From Noviherbaspirillum massiliense JC206 (GTDB taxonomy: Bacteria; Pseudomonadota; Gammaproteobacteria; Burkholderiales; Burkholderiaceae_D): DNA of 64,000 bases. Shown piece by piece: positions 7,732-15,781 of the stretch. Numbering within the stretch: the stretch's first letter is position 1; every line of letters starts with the position of its first letter. The DNA lies in NCBI RefSeq assembly GCF_000312045.1, contig NZ_HE978634.1:1420098-1484097 (forward strand). The letters are read 5' to 3'. The notes below the pieces were generated by a model. The model did not search any database. It was not told the origin of the DNA and saw nothing but the letters and a program-made list of their open reading frames with translations. The position numbers were made by a program, and so were the translations under genes.

Positions 7732-8469
7732 ATGGAAAGAATATTGATCGTCGGCGCCACGTCGGCCATCGCCGAGGCGACCGCACGGCGCTTTGCGCAG
7801 CAGGGAGCGAAACTCTACCTGCTCGCGCGCAACCGCGAGCGGATGGAAGGCCTCGCGCGTGACCTCAGGATACGCGGCGCTTCCCAGGTGTCATTCGCCG
7901 TCTTCGACGCGAACGACTTCGATTCGCACCAAGCGCTGCTGCAGCGTGCCATCGACGACATGGGCGGGCTCGACCTGGTATTGATTGCGCACGGCACTCT
8001 GGGAGACCAGAAGGCATGCGAGAAAAGCTTCCCGCTGACGCTGCGGGAACTCAATACCAATGCCATCAGCGTGATCTCGCTGCTTACCCACCTGGCGAAT
8101 GATCTCGAGGCGCAAAGGCACGGGACGATTGCAGTGATCAGCTCGGTCGCGGGTGACCGGGGACGGCAATCGAATTACGTCTACGGTACGGCCAAGGGCG
8201 CAGTTTCGATTTTCCTGCAGGGCTTGCGCAACCGCTTGCACAAGAAGGGCGTGCACGTGCTCACGATCAAGCCCGGTTTCGTCGATACGCCAATGACTGC
8301 GGCATTCCGCAAGGGCCCGCTGTGGGCCAGTGCCGACAGGATCGCGGAAGGCATTGTGCGCTCGGTGCAGAGAAAGAGGGACGAGGTTTACCTGCCGGGC
8401 TGGTGGGCAGCGATCATGATGGTCATCAGGAACATACCGGAACGGATTTTCAGGACGCTGTCGCTGTAG
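7732..8469 (+). CDS. dprE2: DprE2-like SDR decaprenylphosphoryl-2-keto-ribose reductase
   Basis: A 245-residue short-chain dehydrogenase. The N-terminal GATSAIAEA nucleotide motif starts at residue 8, the active site shows ISSVAGDRG followed by Y151-x3-K155, and KPGFVDTPM follows, as in DprE2. It would use NADH to reduce the 2-keto intermediate made by DprE1, giving polyprenylphosphoryl-arabinose. Its ATG follows the dprE1 stop codon without a gap, implying translational coupling. SDR assignment is certain; DprE2 identity rests on the neighbour and overall resemblance. Confidence 0.88.
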   Translation: MERILIVGATSAIAEATARRFAQQGAKLYLLARNRERMEGLARDLRIRGASQVSFAVFDANDFDSHQALLQRAIDDMGGLDLVLIAHGTLGDQKACEKSFPLTLRELNTNAISVISLLTHLANDLEAQRHGTIAVISSVAGDRGRQSNYVYGTAKGAVSIFLQGLRNRLHKKGVHVLTIKPGFVDTPMTAAFRKGPLWASADRIAEGIVRSVQRKRDEVYLPGWWAAIMMVIRNIPERIFRTLSL

Positions 8470-8542
8470 GCTGGCGGGCAGGGCAAGGCTGCAGGCCGCG
8501 TCAGAAGTCGTCGTTAAAACTATTCAAAGGGATGGAACCGTA

Positions 8543-10252
8543 ATGCTGCGTGGCTTGAAATACATTGCGATCACCTACTTCCTGGCGGCCTTCGCATTCA
8601 CGATCTACGCGGTCGGCCATTATCCGACGGTACATCTGGCGGACCTGGTGTTCGACGATGCCTACTATTACCTTGGCGTCGCCTGGAATATCGCCCAGGG
8701 CCATGGCTCCACCTTCGGCAACCTGGTGCAGACCAATGGCTATCAGCCGCTCTGGCTGCTGATCCTCGCCGCGGTGCTCGCCGTTTTCTCGCTGTCCAAG
8801 GTCTGGGCGCTCGCCGTCGTTCCGCTGCTGACGCTTCTGATCAAGATCGTCGCAGTGGCGCGCATCGATGTGCGGAAGAGCGCGGAAGGTGCGGCGTTCT
8901 TCATCGCCCTGGTCGCCATCCTGCTGCTTTGCCAGAACACCTTCATGCACGGCCTGGAGACGATCCTGCTGCTGCTGTTCCTGCCCTTGATCAGCCAGCT
9001 CAAGCCGTATCCCGAGCAATTTTCCCCCGCAACCTGCGTCAAGTACGCCGCCATCTTCCTGGTCCTGTTTCTTGCGCGGCTCGATGCGCTGGCACTGGCG
9101 GGCGCATTCGCCCTGCTCGTTGTCATCAGCAGACGCAAGCATGTGGTTTCCAATCTTGCATTGACGCTTGGATTGACCCTGGCGGGTGTGCTGGTCTATT
9201 TCGCGGTCAACTACACGCTGTTAGGAACGATCGTGCCGGTAAGCGGGCAGGCGAAAGCAATCGGAAACAGGGTAGGGGAGAACCTGCCGGTTTTACTGAA
9301 CTATCTGCTTGCGGGCCGGATCGCGATTGCCGCCATCATTCTTGTTTTCATCCTGAAAGCCGGCGTCAGGAAAAATGCAATTGGTCCGCTTCCGTTTTCC
9401 GGTGAATTGAAACTCATTGCTTTGGGAACGGTGGCGATTGCCAGCTACTACGCCTTGTTTTCCGGCTGGCCGGTCTGGGGCTGGTATTACTGGCCGGTGG
9501 CGCTGGTGACGCTCTATGCGCTGACCCAGGTCGGCTATCTGAGCATGGTGCTGTACAAGCAATCCATGAGCAGCTGGACGTCGAAGCTGCTGTCAGTGGT
9601 GGGCTGGGGCTTCATCGGCTATGTTCTCCTGCTTGGCGTCAGGACGGAAATGGCGCATGACGCCAATCCGTTCTACAGCATGTTGAAGAAAACAAGCGAT
9701 CAGAGTTTCAACGCGATGAATGTCAGGCTGATTGACGACTTCTTTTCGAAGATGCCTGATGGTGTGGTCGCGATGGGAGACCGAGCCGGCGGGCTGGGGT
9801 ACTGGCTGCCGGAGCGTTTCAAATTCTTCCATACCGAAGGCCTGGTTGCGAACAAGGAATACATCGATGCGCGTAAGGCGGGAACCGGCCTGCAATTCCT
9901 GAAAGGGATGGGAATCAAATACTTTGTGGTCGAGCGCGAGAGATTGCTCGAGGCAAGGGATAAAGACGGCACCGTGGTGCACGGGATTGTCGAGCCGGTG
10001 CAGGGATTGTCGGTGCATTCCGGGCAGCTCCTGATCTGCCTCCCGGAGAGTTCGATCCTGTACAGCCAGGATTACGGACAGCAGATCCGCCGCGTGTACG
10101 ACTTCACCAAGCTTGTGGAATGTCCGAACGAGATTCGCAACGAAGCCGACCGCCTGTCGCAGGCTTACGGCGAGCTCAGGAAATACAGCCTTCCCTCGGA
10201 ATACGGCGAAAACTGGACGCTGATGAAATACATCAAGTCGAATCCTTTCTGA
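8543..10252 (+). CDS. GT-C fold membrane glycosyltransferase, candidate arabinofuranosyltransferase
   Basis: A 569-residue integral membrane protein with about ten hydrophobic segments in the first 370 residues and a soluble C-terminal part. The first periplasmic loop carries FDDAYYY (Asp38/Asp39), then NIAQGHGSTF and TNGYQPLW. This arrangement is typical of GT-C enzymes that use polyprenyl-phosphate sugars, including mycobacterial AftB-type arabinosyltransferases. It lies 73 bases after dprE2 and before a terminator, so it is the likely user of the decaprenylphosphoryl-arabinose made by this module. The acceptor (exopolysaccharide, lipopolysaccharide, pilin or other) cannot be told from the sequence. 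Confidence 0.75.
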   Translation: MLRGLKYIAITYFLAAFAFTIYAVGHYPTVHLADLVFDDAYYYLGVAWNIAQGHGSTFGNLVQTNGYQPLWLLILAAVLAVFSLSKVWALAVVPLLTLLIKIVAVARIDVRKSAEGAAFFIALVAILLLCQNTFMHGLETILLLLFLPLISQLKPYPEQFSPATCVKYAAIFLVLFLARLDALALAGAFALLVVISRRKHVVSNLALTLGLTLAGVLVYFAVNYTLLGTIVPVSGQAKAIGNRVGENLPVLLNYLLAGRIAIAAIILVFILKAGVRKNAIGPLPFSGELKLIALGTVAIASYYALFSGWPVWGWYYWPVALVTLYALTQVGYLSMVLYKQSMSSWTSKLLSVVGWGFIGYVLLLGVRTEMAHDANPFYSMLKKTSDQSFNAMNVRLIDDFFSKMPDGVVAMGDRAGGLGYWLPERFKFFHTEGLVANKEYIDARKAGTGLQFLKGMGIKYFVVERERLLEARDKDGTVVHGIVEPVQGLSVHSGQLLICLPESSILYSQDYGQQIRRVYDFTKLVECPNEIRNEADRLSQAYGELRKYSLPSEYGENWTLMKYIKSNPF

Positions 10253-10281
10253 CTCGCTGCGTCCATCAGCCTCGGCTGAAT

Positions 10282-10324
10282 AGCAAAGAGCCCGTCATGA
10301 TGAATGACGGGCTCTTTGCTTTCA
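10282..10324. terminator. bidirectional terminator between GT-C gene and GH16 copy 2
   Basis: A perfect 17-bp stem (10282-10298 with 10304-10320) and a five-base GATGA loop lie between two convergent genes. Its placement relative to the GH16 stop codon resembles the 3148 terminator beside GH16 copy 1. The flanking T-run is short. Confidence 0.8.
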
Positions 10325-10365
10325 GGCTGCGCTGAAGGCGCAAGCCTGTGCTTCAGGCATGAGGA

Positions 10366-11067
10366 TTACTTGAACTGCCAGACGCGCACGTACTTGACGT
10401 CATAGGAGTTGTCCTTGCCTTGCGGAGTGCTGTCATCCGGCTGGCCGCTGGCGCTGCCGAACAGGATGTCGAGCATCACGTACATGCGTCGCGGCATGGA
10501 AACGTTGGCCGAATACACTTCCTGGCCGTCGAAGTAGAAGGTCTGCTTGTTCGGCTCCCACTTCACTGCATACTTGTGATAGCCGGCCGAGAGGTCGCCC
10601 AGGCCCGTCACCATCTTCGTGCCGCCCGACTCGCCCGGATTGCCGATCCAGATGGTCGGGGCATAAGCGGTCGGATGGAAGTTCGCATCGGACCAGCCGC
10701 TGTCGGGGCCGCCACCGGAATAGGCTTCCATGATGTCGATCTCGGGGCGGTAGTTACCTGCCTCATCGTGGTTGTACAGCCAGAACGCGGGCCACGCGCC
10801 TTTGCCCACCGGCAGCTTGGCTTCGACCTCGAAGTAGCCATAGGTCTGGTAGAACTTGCCGTCGGTATCGATCACGCGGTTGAAGAATTTGCCGCTGGCA
10901 TCTTTCTGCGGCCAGATCTTAAGCGAACCGTTTTCGACAGCGTAGTTCTTGGTCGGATTGCTCGCCTGGTCCCAGGTAGCGTCGTTCCACTTGTTGGTAT
11001 CGAAGCCGTTTTCGAATTCGTCCGAGAAGGTGAGGACATAGTCATTCGCATTCTGACCATAGGGGCC
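10366..11067 (-). repeat. direct repeat copy B (GH16 catalytic part)
   Basis: The partner of 3248-3949: same length, same orientation, no gaps, with substitutions scattered throughout. The centre-to-centre distance is about 7.1 kb, enclosing the arabinose-donor genes. Confidence 0.85.
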
Positions 11068-11301
11068 TACGGCTTCTGTTTCTGCTGCCGATCCAGTACC
11101 AGCAGCAGGAGTAGAAGTCGGAGAGGTGGCGTTTGAACCTGCTCCAACGATTTCAGATTGCGAAGTACCAGGATAGTTGGTCTCAGCAGCTACTGCATTA
11201 GTACCGCCGCCGCCGCCGCCGCACGCAGCGAGGATCATTGCGGTACAGGCACCAGCCAGCGAGGTTGTTAAAAACTTTTTTCGGATAGTGGAAGTAACCA
11301 A
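10366..11301 (-). CDS. glycoside hydrolase family 16 lipoprotein, copy 2
   Basis: A 311-residue GH16 lipoprotein. The signal ends at LAAC with a glycine run after the cysteine, then a linker shorter than in copy 1, then the GH16 domain with EIDIME (catalytic E187/E192). The domain matches copy 1 almost residue for residue up to the shared ending VKYVRVWQFK. The start is TTG, with an AGGA Shine-Dalgarno eight bases upstream. The upstream leader is conserved with copy 1, so both are probably controlled together. The likely location is the outer membrane or cell surface, acting on a beta-linked polysaccharide; the specific linkage is unknown. Confidence 0.88.
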   Translation of the reverse strand: MVTSTIRKKFLTTSLAGACTAMILAACGGGGGGTNAVAAETNYPGTSQSEIVGAGSNATSPTSTPAAGTGSAAETEAVGPYGQNANDYVLTFSDEFENGFDTNKWNDATWDQASNPTKNYAVENGSLKIWPQKDASGKFFNRVIDTDGKFYQTYGYFEVEAKLPVGKGAWPAFWLYNHDEAGNYRPEIDIMEAYSGGGPDSGWSDANFHPTAYAPTIWIGNPGESGGTKMVTGLGDLSAGYHKYAVKWEPNKQTFYFDGQEVYSANVSMPRRMYVMLDILFGSASGQPDDSTPQGKDNSYDVKYVRVWQFK

Positions 11302-11340
11302 AACAATTTCCTTTCAAATCAATTTTCGGTAATGCTGCAA

Positions 11341-11381
11341 AGCAAGCGTTACGTAGAGCTTGCTGTCGAGAAATTGGTTCC
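11341..11381 (-). promoter_or_regulatory. conserved hairpin leader upstream of GH16 copy 2
   Basis: AGCAAGC (11341-11347) and GCTTGCT (11358-11364) form a 7-bp inverted repeat around an ACGT-containing loop, next to a GGAACCAATTTC box. This matches the element 40 bases before GH16 copy 1, at the same distance from the TTG start. Confidence 0.6.
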
Positions 11382-11636
11382 AGGAAATCGCTGAATTTTT
11401 CCGAAAAGAAAAATTTATGACAAGAAAATGATGGGATTCATTGTTCCGCTGACAAAGAATCCGAAAAAAAGCCGGGAAAACGTTTAAAAATAAATGCTGT
11501 CAGGAAATAAAAGAGGCTGGAGAAAAGGACAGGAGGTTTGCTGAATCAAATCCGCTTTTGCCCTTTCCCGCGTCGGGATGGCATGGATTTGCAATGCAGG
11601 AATGGCAGGCGCGGCAAGGTGGGGGTGGTACTGCAA
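11382..11636. other. AT-richer intergenic stretch between GH16 copies 2 and 3
   Basis: This contains no convincing gene. The part from 11390 to 11520 is unusually A/T-rich for this region and is where the promoter of GH16 copy 2 should lie on the minus strand; a CATAAAT sequence there is a possible -10 region. The remainder shows no recognisable element. Confidence 0.4.
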
Positions 11637-11669
11637 GGAAAACCGCGCCAGGAAAAGGGATTGGCGCGG
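11637..11669 (-). terminator. terminator of GH16 copy 3
   Basis: On the minus strand an 8-bp GC-rich stem (CCGCGCCA/TGGCGCGG, 11643-11650 with 11662-11669) is followed by TTTT, directly after the stop codon at 11678. Confidence 0.6.
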
Positions 11670-11677
11670 CAGCCGGA

Positions 11678-12682
11678 CTATTTCAATTTTTGTCCGTTGT
11701 GGTCTTCGTACCGCTCGGGGAATCTGTGGGCTTGCTTGAATTTCCACGCCCGAACGTACTTGATTTCAAATGCATTGTTCTTGCCTGTCGGGGTAGTGTG
11801 GTCCGGCTCTCCGCTGGCACTGCCAAACAGGAGGTCAAGGAGGATGTACATACGATGTGACATCCTGACATTGACGGAATACACTTCCTTTCCATCGAAA
11901 TAAAACGTCTGCCGATGTGGCTCCCATTTCAGCGCGTACTTGTGAAAACCCGCTGAAAGATCACCCAGATCCTGCAGCATCTTTTCCCCGCCTTTCACTT
12001 CCGGCATGCCGGTCCAGATCGTGACCGCATACGCGGTCGGCCGCAGCCGCGCATCGGACCAGCCGCTGGCAGGCCCTCCCCCGGAATAGGCTTCCATGAT
12101 GTCGATTTCCGGCCTGAAGGAGCCCTTTTCATCATCATGGTTGTACAGCCAGAAAGCGGGCCAGCAGCCTTTGCCATAGGGGAGCCTGGCTTCGATTTCG
12201 AAGTAGCCGTAGGTCTGGTAGAACTTGCCATCGGTATCGATGACGCGGTCGAAGAACCTGCCATTGGCATCGCGCTGCGGCCAGATCTTGAGCGAACCAT
12301 GTTCCACTGCATAGTTCTTCGTCGGGCTGCTTGGCTTGTCCCAGGTAGTGTCATTCCATACCCTGGTATTAAAGCCATGCTCGAATTCGTCGGAGAATGT
12401 CAATTCATACTCTTCCGGATTCTGCCCATATGGCGCCACGCTTGCCTGCTTGCGGCTGCGGGATGCAGGCTTCTTGCCGGAATCCGCTTCCTTGTCAGAT
12501 GAGTGCCGGCCCGAGGACCTTGCCTTGTCGCCGGCGCTCTTCCGGTATGCCGGGAGGTCGGCGCGGATGGCCTCGTCCTTCGTGACTGCGAAACAGGAAA
12601 CGACGGGCAGGAGAAGCGCTGCGGCATACAGCATCCGCAGCAGCGCGGGTCCCGGGTTGCGGCAAGCGCTACGTCTGTTCAA
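11678..12682 (-). CDS. glycoside hydrolase family 16 protein, copy 3 (probable lipoprotein)
   Basis: A 334-residue GH16 protein. The N-terminal hydrophobic segment ends in LPVVSC, a plausible lipobox, followed by a basic linker quite unlike those of copies 1 and 2. The catalytic motif is EIDIME (E192/E197), surrounded by the same GGGPASGWSDA and PTAYA segments as its paralogues. The ending differs, with about 20 extra residues after the RAWKFK strand. The start codon is TTG, with AAGGA eight bases upstream. Protein similarity to the other two is clear, but the DNA has diverged, so this duplication is older. The function is presumed to be surface-glycan hydrolysis. Confidence 0.85.
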   Translation of the reverse strand: MNRRSACRNPGPALLRMLYAAALLLPVVSCFAVTKDEAIRADLPAYRKSAGDKARSSGRHSSDKEADSGKKPASRSRKQASVAPYGQNPEEYELTFSDEFEHGFNTRVWNDTTWDKPSSPTKNYAVEHGSLKIWPQRDANGRFFDRVIDTDGKFYQTYGYFEIEARLPYGKGCWPAFWLYNHDDEKGSFRPEIDIMEAYSGGGPASGWSDARLRPTAYAVTIWTGMPEVKGGEKMLQDLGDLSAGFHKYALKWEPHRQTFYFDGKEVYSVNVRMSHRMYILLDLLFGSASGEPDHTTPTGKNNAFEIKYVRAWKFKQAHRFPERYEDHNGQKLK

Positions 12683-12840
12683 ATCGGCATTCCTTTCAGG
12701 CGATCGATGGATGTCACCGCAGAATATAGAGCTTTGTCCAGGTGCCGGATTGATGTCTGATAACGAGAATGCATCGATCGCCTGCAGGATCGTCTGTCAG
12801 CGTTCCGGGGCACGAACCGCACGGTGCCACCAGCCACGGA

Positions 12841-13947
12841 TCAGAAGCTCGGGTTTTTTCCTCCCGTAAGCCAGCCCGTCAGGGCATATCGAAGATTGCG
12901 CAGATCATCGAGGAGTTTCAGGATGCGCGCCGATATCCGACTGTCGCTGTGGTGCAGCCAGACCTTTGTCGCTCGCACATAACCATTCAGCGCCGTCTTC
13001 AATGCGAAGTCGCCGTTCAACAGGAACTGCAGGCGCGAGCGGTACACCGCGACGCAGTCGAGATGACGCAGGGACGCCCCGAGCGCGAACTTGTATTCGT
13101 AGCGCCCCCAGAGGAAATGGAATTCCTTGCCGCCGCGCGCGATGCATTCGCGGATCGTCATGTAGCAGCATAGGATGCCGACCCAGTAATCGTTGTAGGC
13201 AAGGTCATGGGCAAGCACATCGAGAAAGTAATTCTCGCCCGTGCAATAGCTGATCGCACCCGCGCAGATCTTGTCATTGATGCTCATGATCCCGACCAGG
13301 CCGCAGGACCGCGCACGCTTGACGATGCGCCGGGTTTCCTCTTCGTTGAGCGCCGACACCTTGTTCTTGGATGCCATTCTTTCCCGATTGAGGCCGACAA
13401 TTTCCCGGACCTGGCTCTCGCTGACTGCCTCTCTCTCGTACACTTCATAGCGCAGCGAGGGAAAGCTGCGCATGAGCTTGTCCGAGTAACGCTTGATATT
13501 GCGGCGCGTATTCTTTCCCAGGCGGGCAAGATACTCATCCGCCGTCGGGGGTAATTTCATGGCGATATCTTCGGAATAATTGAAGCGCTGGTGGGGGTAG
13601 ACAATGCGGTCGATATCCGTTTCGATCGCCTTGAAGGTAATCACATTGACATCCCTGAACCGGGTGAAGACGTGGTCGGCAAAGGCGCGGATCCGCGCAC
13701 TGTCGATCCTGATCACTTCATTCAGGACGTTGATTTTTCCCTGCCTGCGCAGGAACAGGAAGATGGCATCGTATTCCCCGTCCTTGCGGGCGACATAGGT
13801 ACAAACCTGCTTCAGTTCATCGTCGGGTAATTCGAGGTTGCGGTAGGAAGAAAAGAAGTTCCCGTAAAGACGTTCCATTTCCGAGGTGGCAAAGGAGGGA
13901 ACTTCGTTTTCATAGAATGTCGCATCAATACGAGTTTTCTGATCCAT
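12841..13947 (-). CDS. FemAB/GNAT-like acyltransferase
   Basis: A 368-residue protein with the layout of the GNAT/FemAB-like transferases found in exopolysaccharide and cellulose clusters (BcsL/CelD type). The central part contains LGKNTRRNIKRYSDKL, the usual binding-region signature, and a C-terminal GNAT half with GAISYCTGENYFLD and FHFLWGRYEYKFALGA. Such proteins are presumed to transfer an acyl or aminoacyl group to a sugar. No signal peptide is visible. It sits alone on the minus strand, with 530 bases of non-coding DNA upstream. The family call is from overall pattern, and the substrate is unknown. Confidence 0.6.
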   Translation of the reverse strand: MDQKTRIDATFYENEVPSFATSEMERLYGNFFSSYRNLELPDDELKQVCTYVARKDGEYDAIFLFLRRQGKINVLNEVIRIDSARIRAFADHVFTRFRDVNVITFKAIETDIDRIVYPHQRFNYSEDIAMKLPPTADEYLARLGKNTRRNIKRYSDKLMRSFPSLRYEVYEREAVSESQVREIVGLNRERMASKNKVSALNEEETRRIVKRARSCGLVGIMSINDKICAGAISYCTGENYFLDVLAHDLAYNDYWVGILCCYMTIRECIARGGKEFHFLWGRYEYKFALGASLRHLDCVAVYRSRLQFLLNGDFALKTALNGYVRATKVWLHHSDSRISARILKLLDDLRNLRYALTGWLTGGKNPSF

Positions 13948-14478
13948 TGATCTGTATAAGTCCGGCGGTGCTGTTCAAGATGGTTTCGATAGTTCCCTCC
14001 CTGAAGTGCAGGCATCGGACGCCTTGTGTTTTTATGTCCAATTTGCCCGCCTGTTTCAATGCAATATGTTTTGTGCGGCGGGTCTTGCTAATGAAACCAT
14101 GTTGCCTTGACTCGTCTGTTGAGAAAACTCAGCGCCGATATTTCTAGTACAGGGATTGTCGAGATAAGCGCTTGCATTGGCCCTTGATGGCGAGGCACCA
14201 ATGAAGGGAAGCAGATGGTCCTTGTACCTGCCGCTTCCTGCCGAAGTCAACAAGGACGGCATTGTGTATTCGCAAAACAGCCCCACACCGGTTTAACTAC
14301 ACTGTCAGCCCGGGTTGCCCGGTTTTCGATTTGCATGCAGTCAATAGTAGTTGTGCGCCTGTTTGCCAGGCTACTCGCTTGACTGCTGGAATTCGATAGA
14401 TGGATCCGATGCCTTCCGTACCACCGACTGTCATTTGCCGCATCGCGCACCGCTTCAATCAGTAAGTGAGACCAGCTA
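13948..14478. other. divergent intergenic region between the FemAB-like gene and GT4
   Basis: This 531-bp stretch contains no open frame with coding character. It must contain promoters for both flanking genes, but no convincing -35/-10 pair was found. A small CCGGG-TTG-CCCGG hairpin followed by TTTT (about 14309-14325) could be a weak terminator or attenuator on the plus strand. Confidence 0.4.
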
Positions 14479-15606
14479 ATGCTCAGAATCGCTCTCGTCA
14501 CGAACGAACCGCCGCCGTATCGAATACCCGTTTTCCAGAGATTAGGGCGCATGCCCGGGGTTGTTTTTCAAGTGATCTTCTGCGCCAGGCGGGAGCCGAA
14601 CAGGAAGTGGGATCTTCCGCCCATGGAGTTCAATCACACGTTCCTGAAGGAGCGGATCACCACCGTAAAGGATGGGCATTACATTCACAACAATCCGGAT
14701 GTGGTACCCGCCCTGATGCGTTTTGCCCCGGACGTGGTGGTCACCGATGGCTTCAATCCCACGCATCTGTATGCCTTCGCCCATGCTTGGCTGAAGGGCT
14801 TGCCGCATGTGCCGATGACGGACGGGACCGATCTGTCGGAGCGTGCCCTGAGTCGCGTGCACAAGACGATCCGCCGCTTCGTATACGCGCGCTCCAGTGC
14901 TTTCGTTTCCGCCAGCGTCGGCGGCGAACGTCTGTTCAGGAGCTATGGCATCGACGCGGAGCGATGCTTCAAGTCCTATCTCTGCATCGACAACGACACC
15001 TACTTCCGTACACCGGAGCCGGTGGAGAAGAAGTACGACCTGATCTTCTGCAGCAGGATCGTGCCGGAGAAAAGTCCGGTCTTTGCGCTGCATGTGGCGC
15101 AGAAGCTCGCGAAGAAACTGGGCAGGCAAGTCAGGATGCTGTTTGTCGGTTCAGGCAGCGCGGAAGCGACGGTCAGATCAGAAGCCTTGCTTCAGCCGGA
15201 GCTCGTGAGGGCGGATTTTCACGGCTTCGCCACGCAGAAGGAATTGCCCGGGCTATACCGCTCGGCGCGCTTGTTTCTTTTCCCCACACTGGCCGACGTC
15301 TGGGGAATTGTCGCCAATGAAGCCTGCGCCGCGGGTTTGCCGGTGATTGTTTCCCCGCATGCCGGTGTGGCGGGGGAACTGATCCTCGACGGCCAGAACG
15401 GTTTCATATGCGAACTCGATGAAGAGCTGTGGGCGGAACGTGCCGCGGCGCTGCTGACAAAACAGGATATGTGGCGGGAATTCTCCCGGCGCAGTCAGGC
15501 ACTGGTGCAGGAATATACCTTCGACAATGCGGCGTCCGGCCTGCTTTCCGCATGCCGCTTTGCACTGACGGCCGGCGAGCCCGGCAAGGTAAAGATGCCC
15601 GTATGA
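14479..15606 (+). CDS. glycosyltransferase family 4 protein (copy A)
   Basis: A 375-residue GT-B fold glycosyltransferase of family GT4. The N-terminal acceptor domain begins IALVTNEPPPYRIPV. The C-terminal nucleotide-sugar domain contains CSRIVPEKSP, FLFPTLADVWGIVANEACAAG and LPVIVSPHAGVAGE, including the family E-x7-E region. It is cytoplasmic and transfers a sugar from a nucleotide donor during repeat-unit assembly. It is clearly paralogous to the GT4 encoded at 21631-22770, sharing PPPYRIPV/PPPFRIPV, REPNR and the DVWG segment. The donor sugar is not predictable. Confidence 0.88.
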   Translation: MLRIALVTNEPPPYRIPVFQRLGRMPGVVFQVIFCARREPNRKWDLPPMEFNHTFLKERITTVKDGHYIHNNPDVVPALMRFAPDVVVTDGFNPTHLYAFAHAWLKGLPHVPMTDGTDLSERALSRVHKTIRRFVYARSSAFVSASVGGERLFRSYGIDAERCFKSYLCIDNDTYFRTPEPVEKKYDLIFCSRIVPEKSPVFALHVAQKLAKKLGRQVRMLFVGSGSAEATVRSEALLQPELVRADFHGFATQKELPGLYRSARLFLFPTLADVWGIVANEACAAGLPVIVSPHAGVAGELILDGQNGFICELDEELWAERAAALLTKQDMWREFSRRSQALVQEYTFDNAASGLLSACRFALTAGEPGKVKMPV

Positions 15607-15781
15607 GGGCAGGATAATGAGGGCGAAGATCACTGCAACCGGCTTGCGGAAATGGTGTCCGAAACCAAAAGAGTCGCTGGTGGGAAAGGCGGCGCAGTTG
15701 ACGCTGCGTTGAGGCGAGACAAGGACAATGAAATCATCCAGGGCATCTAATAGATGCATGGAAAATCGAACGGAGTTTAGG

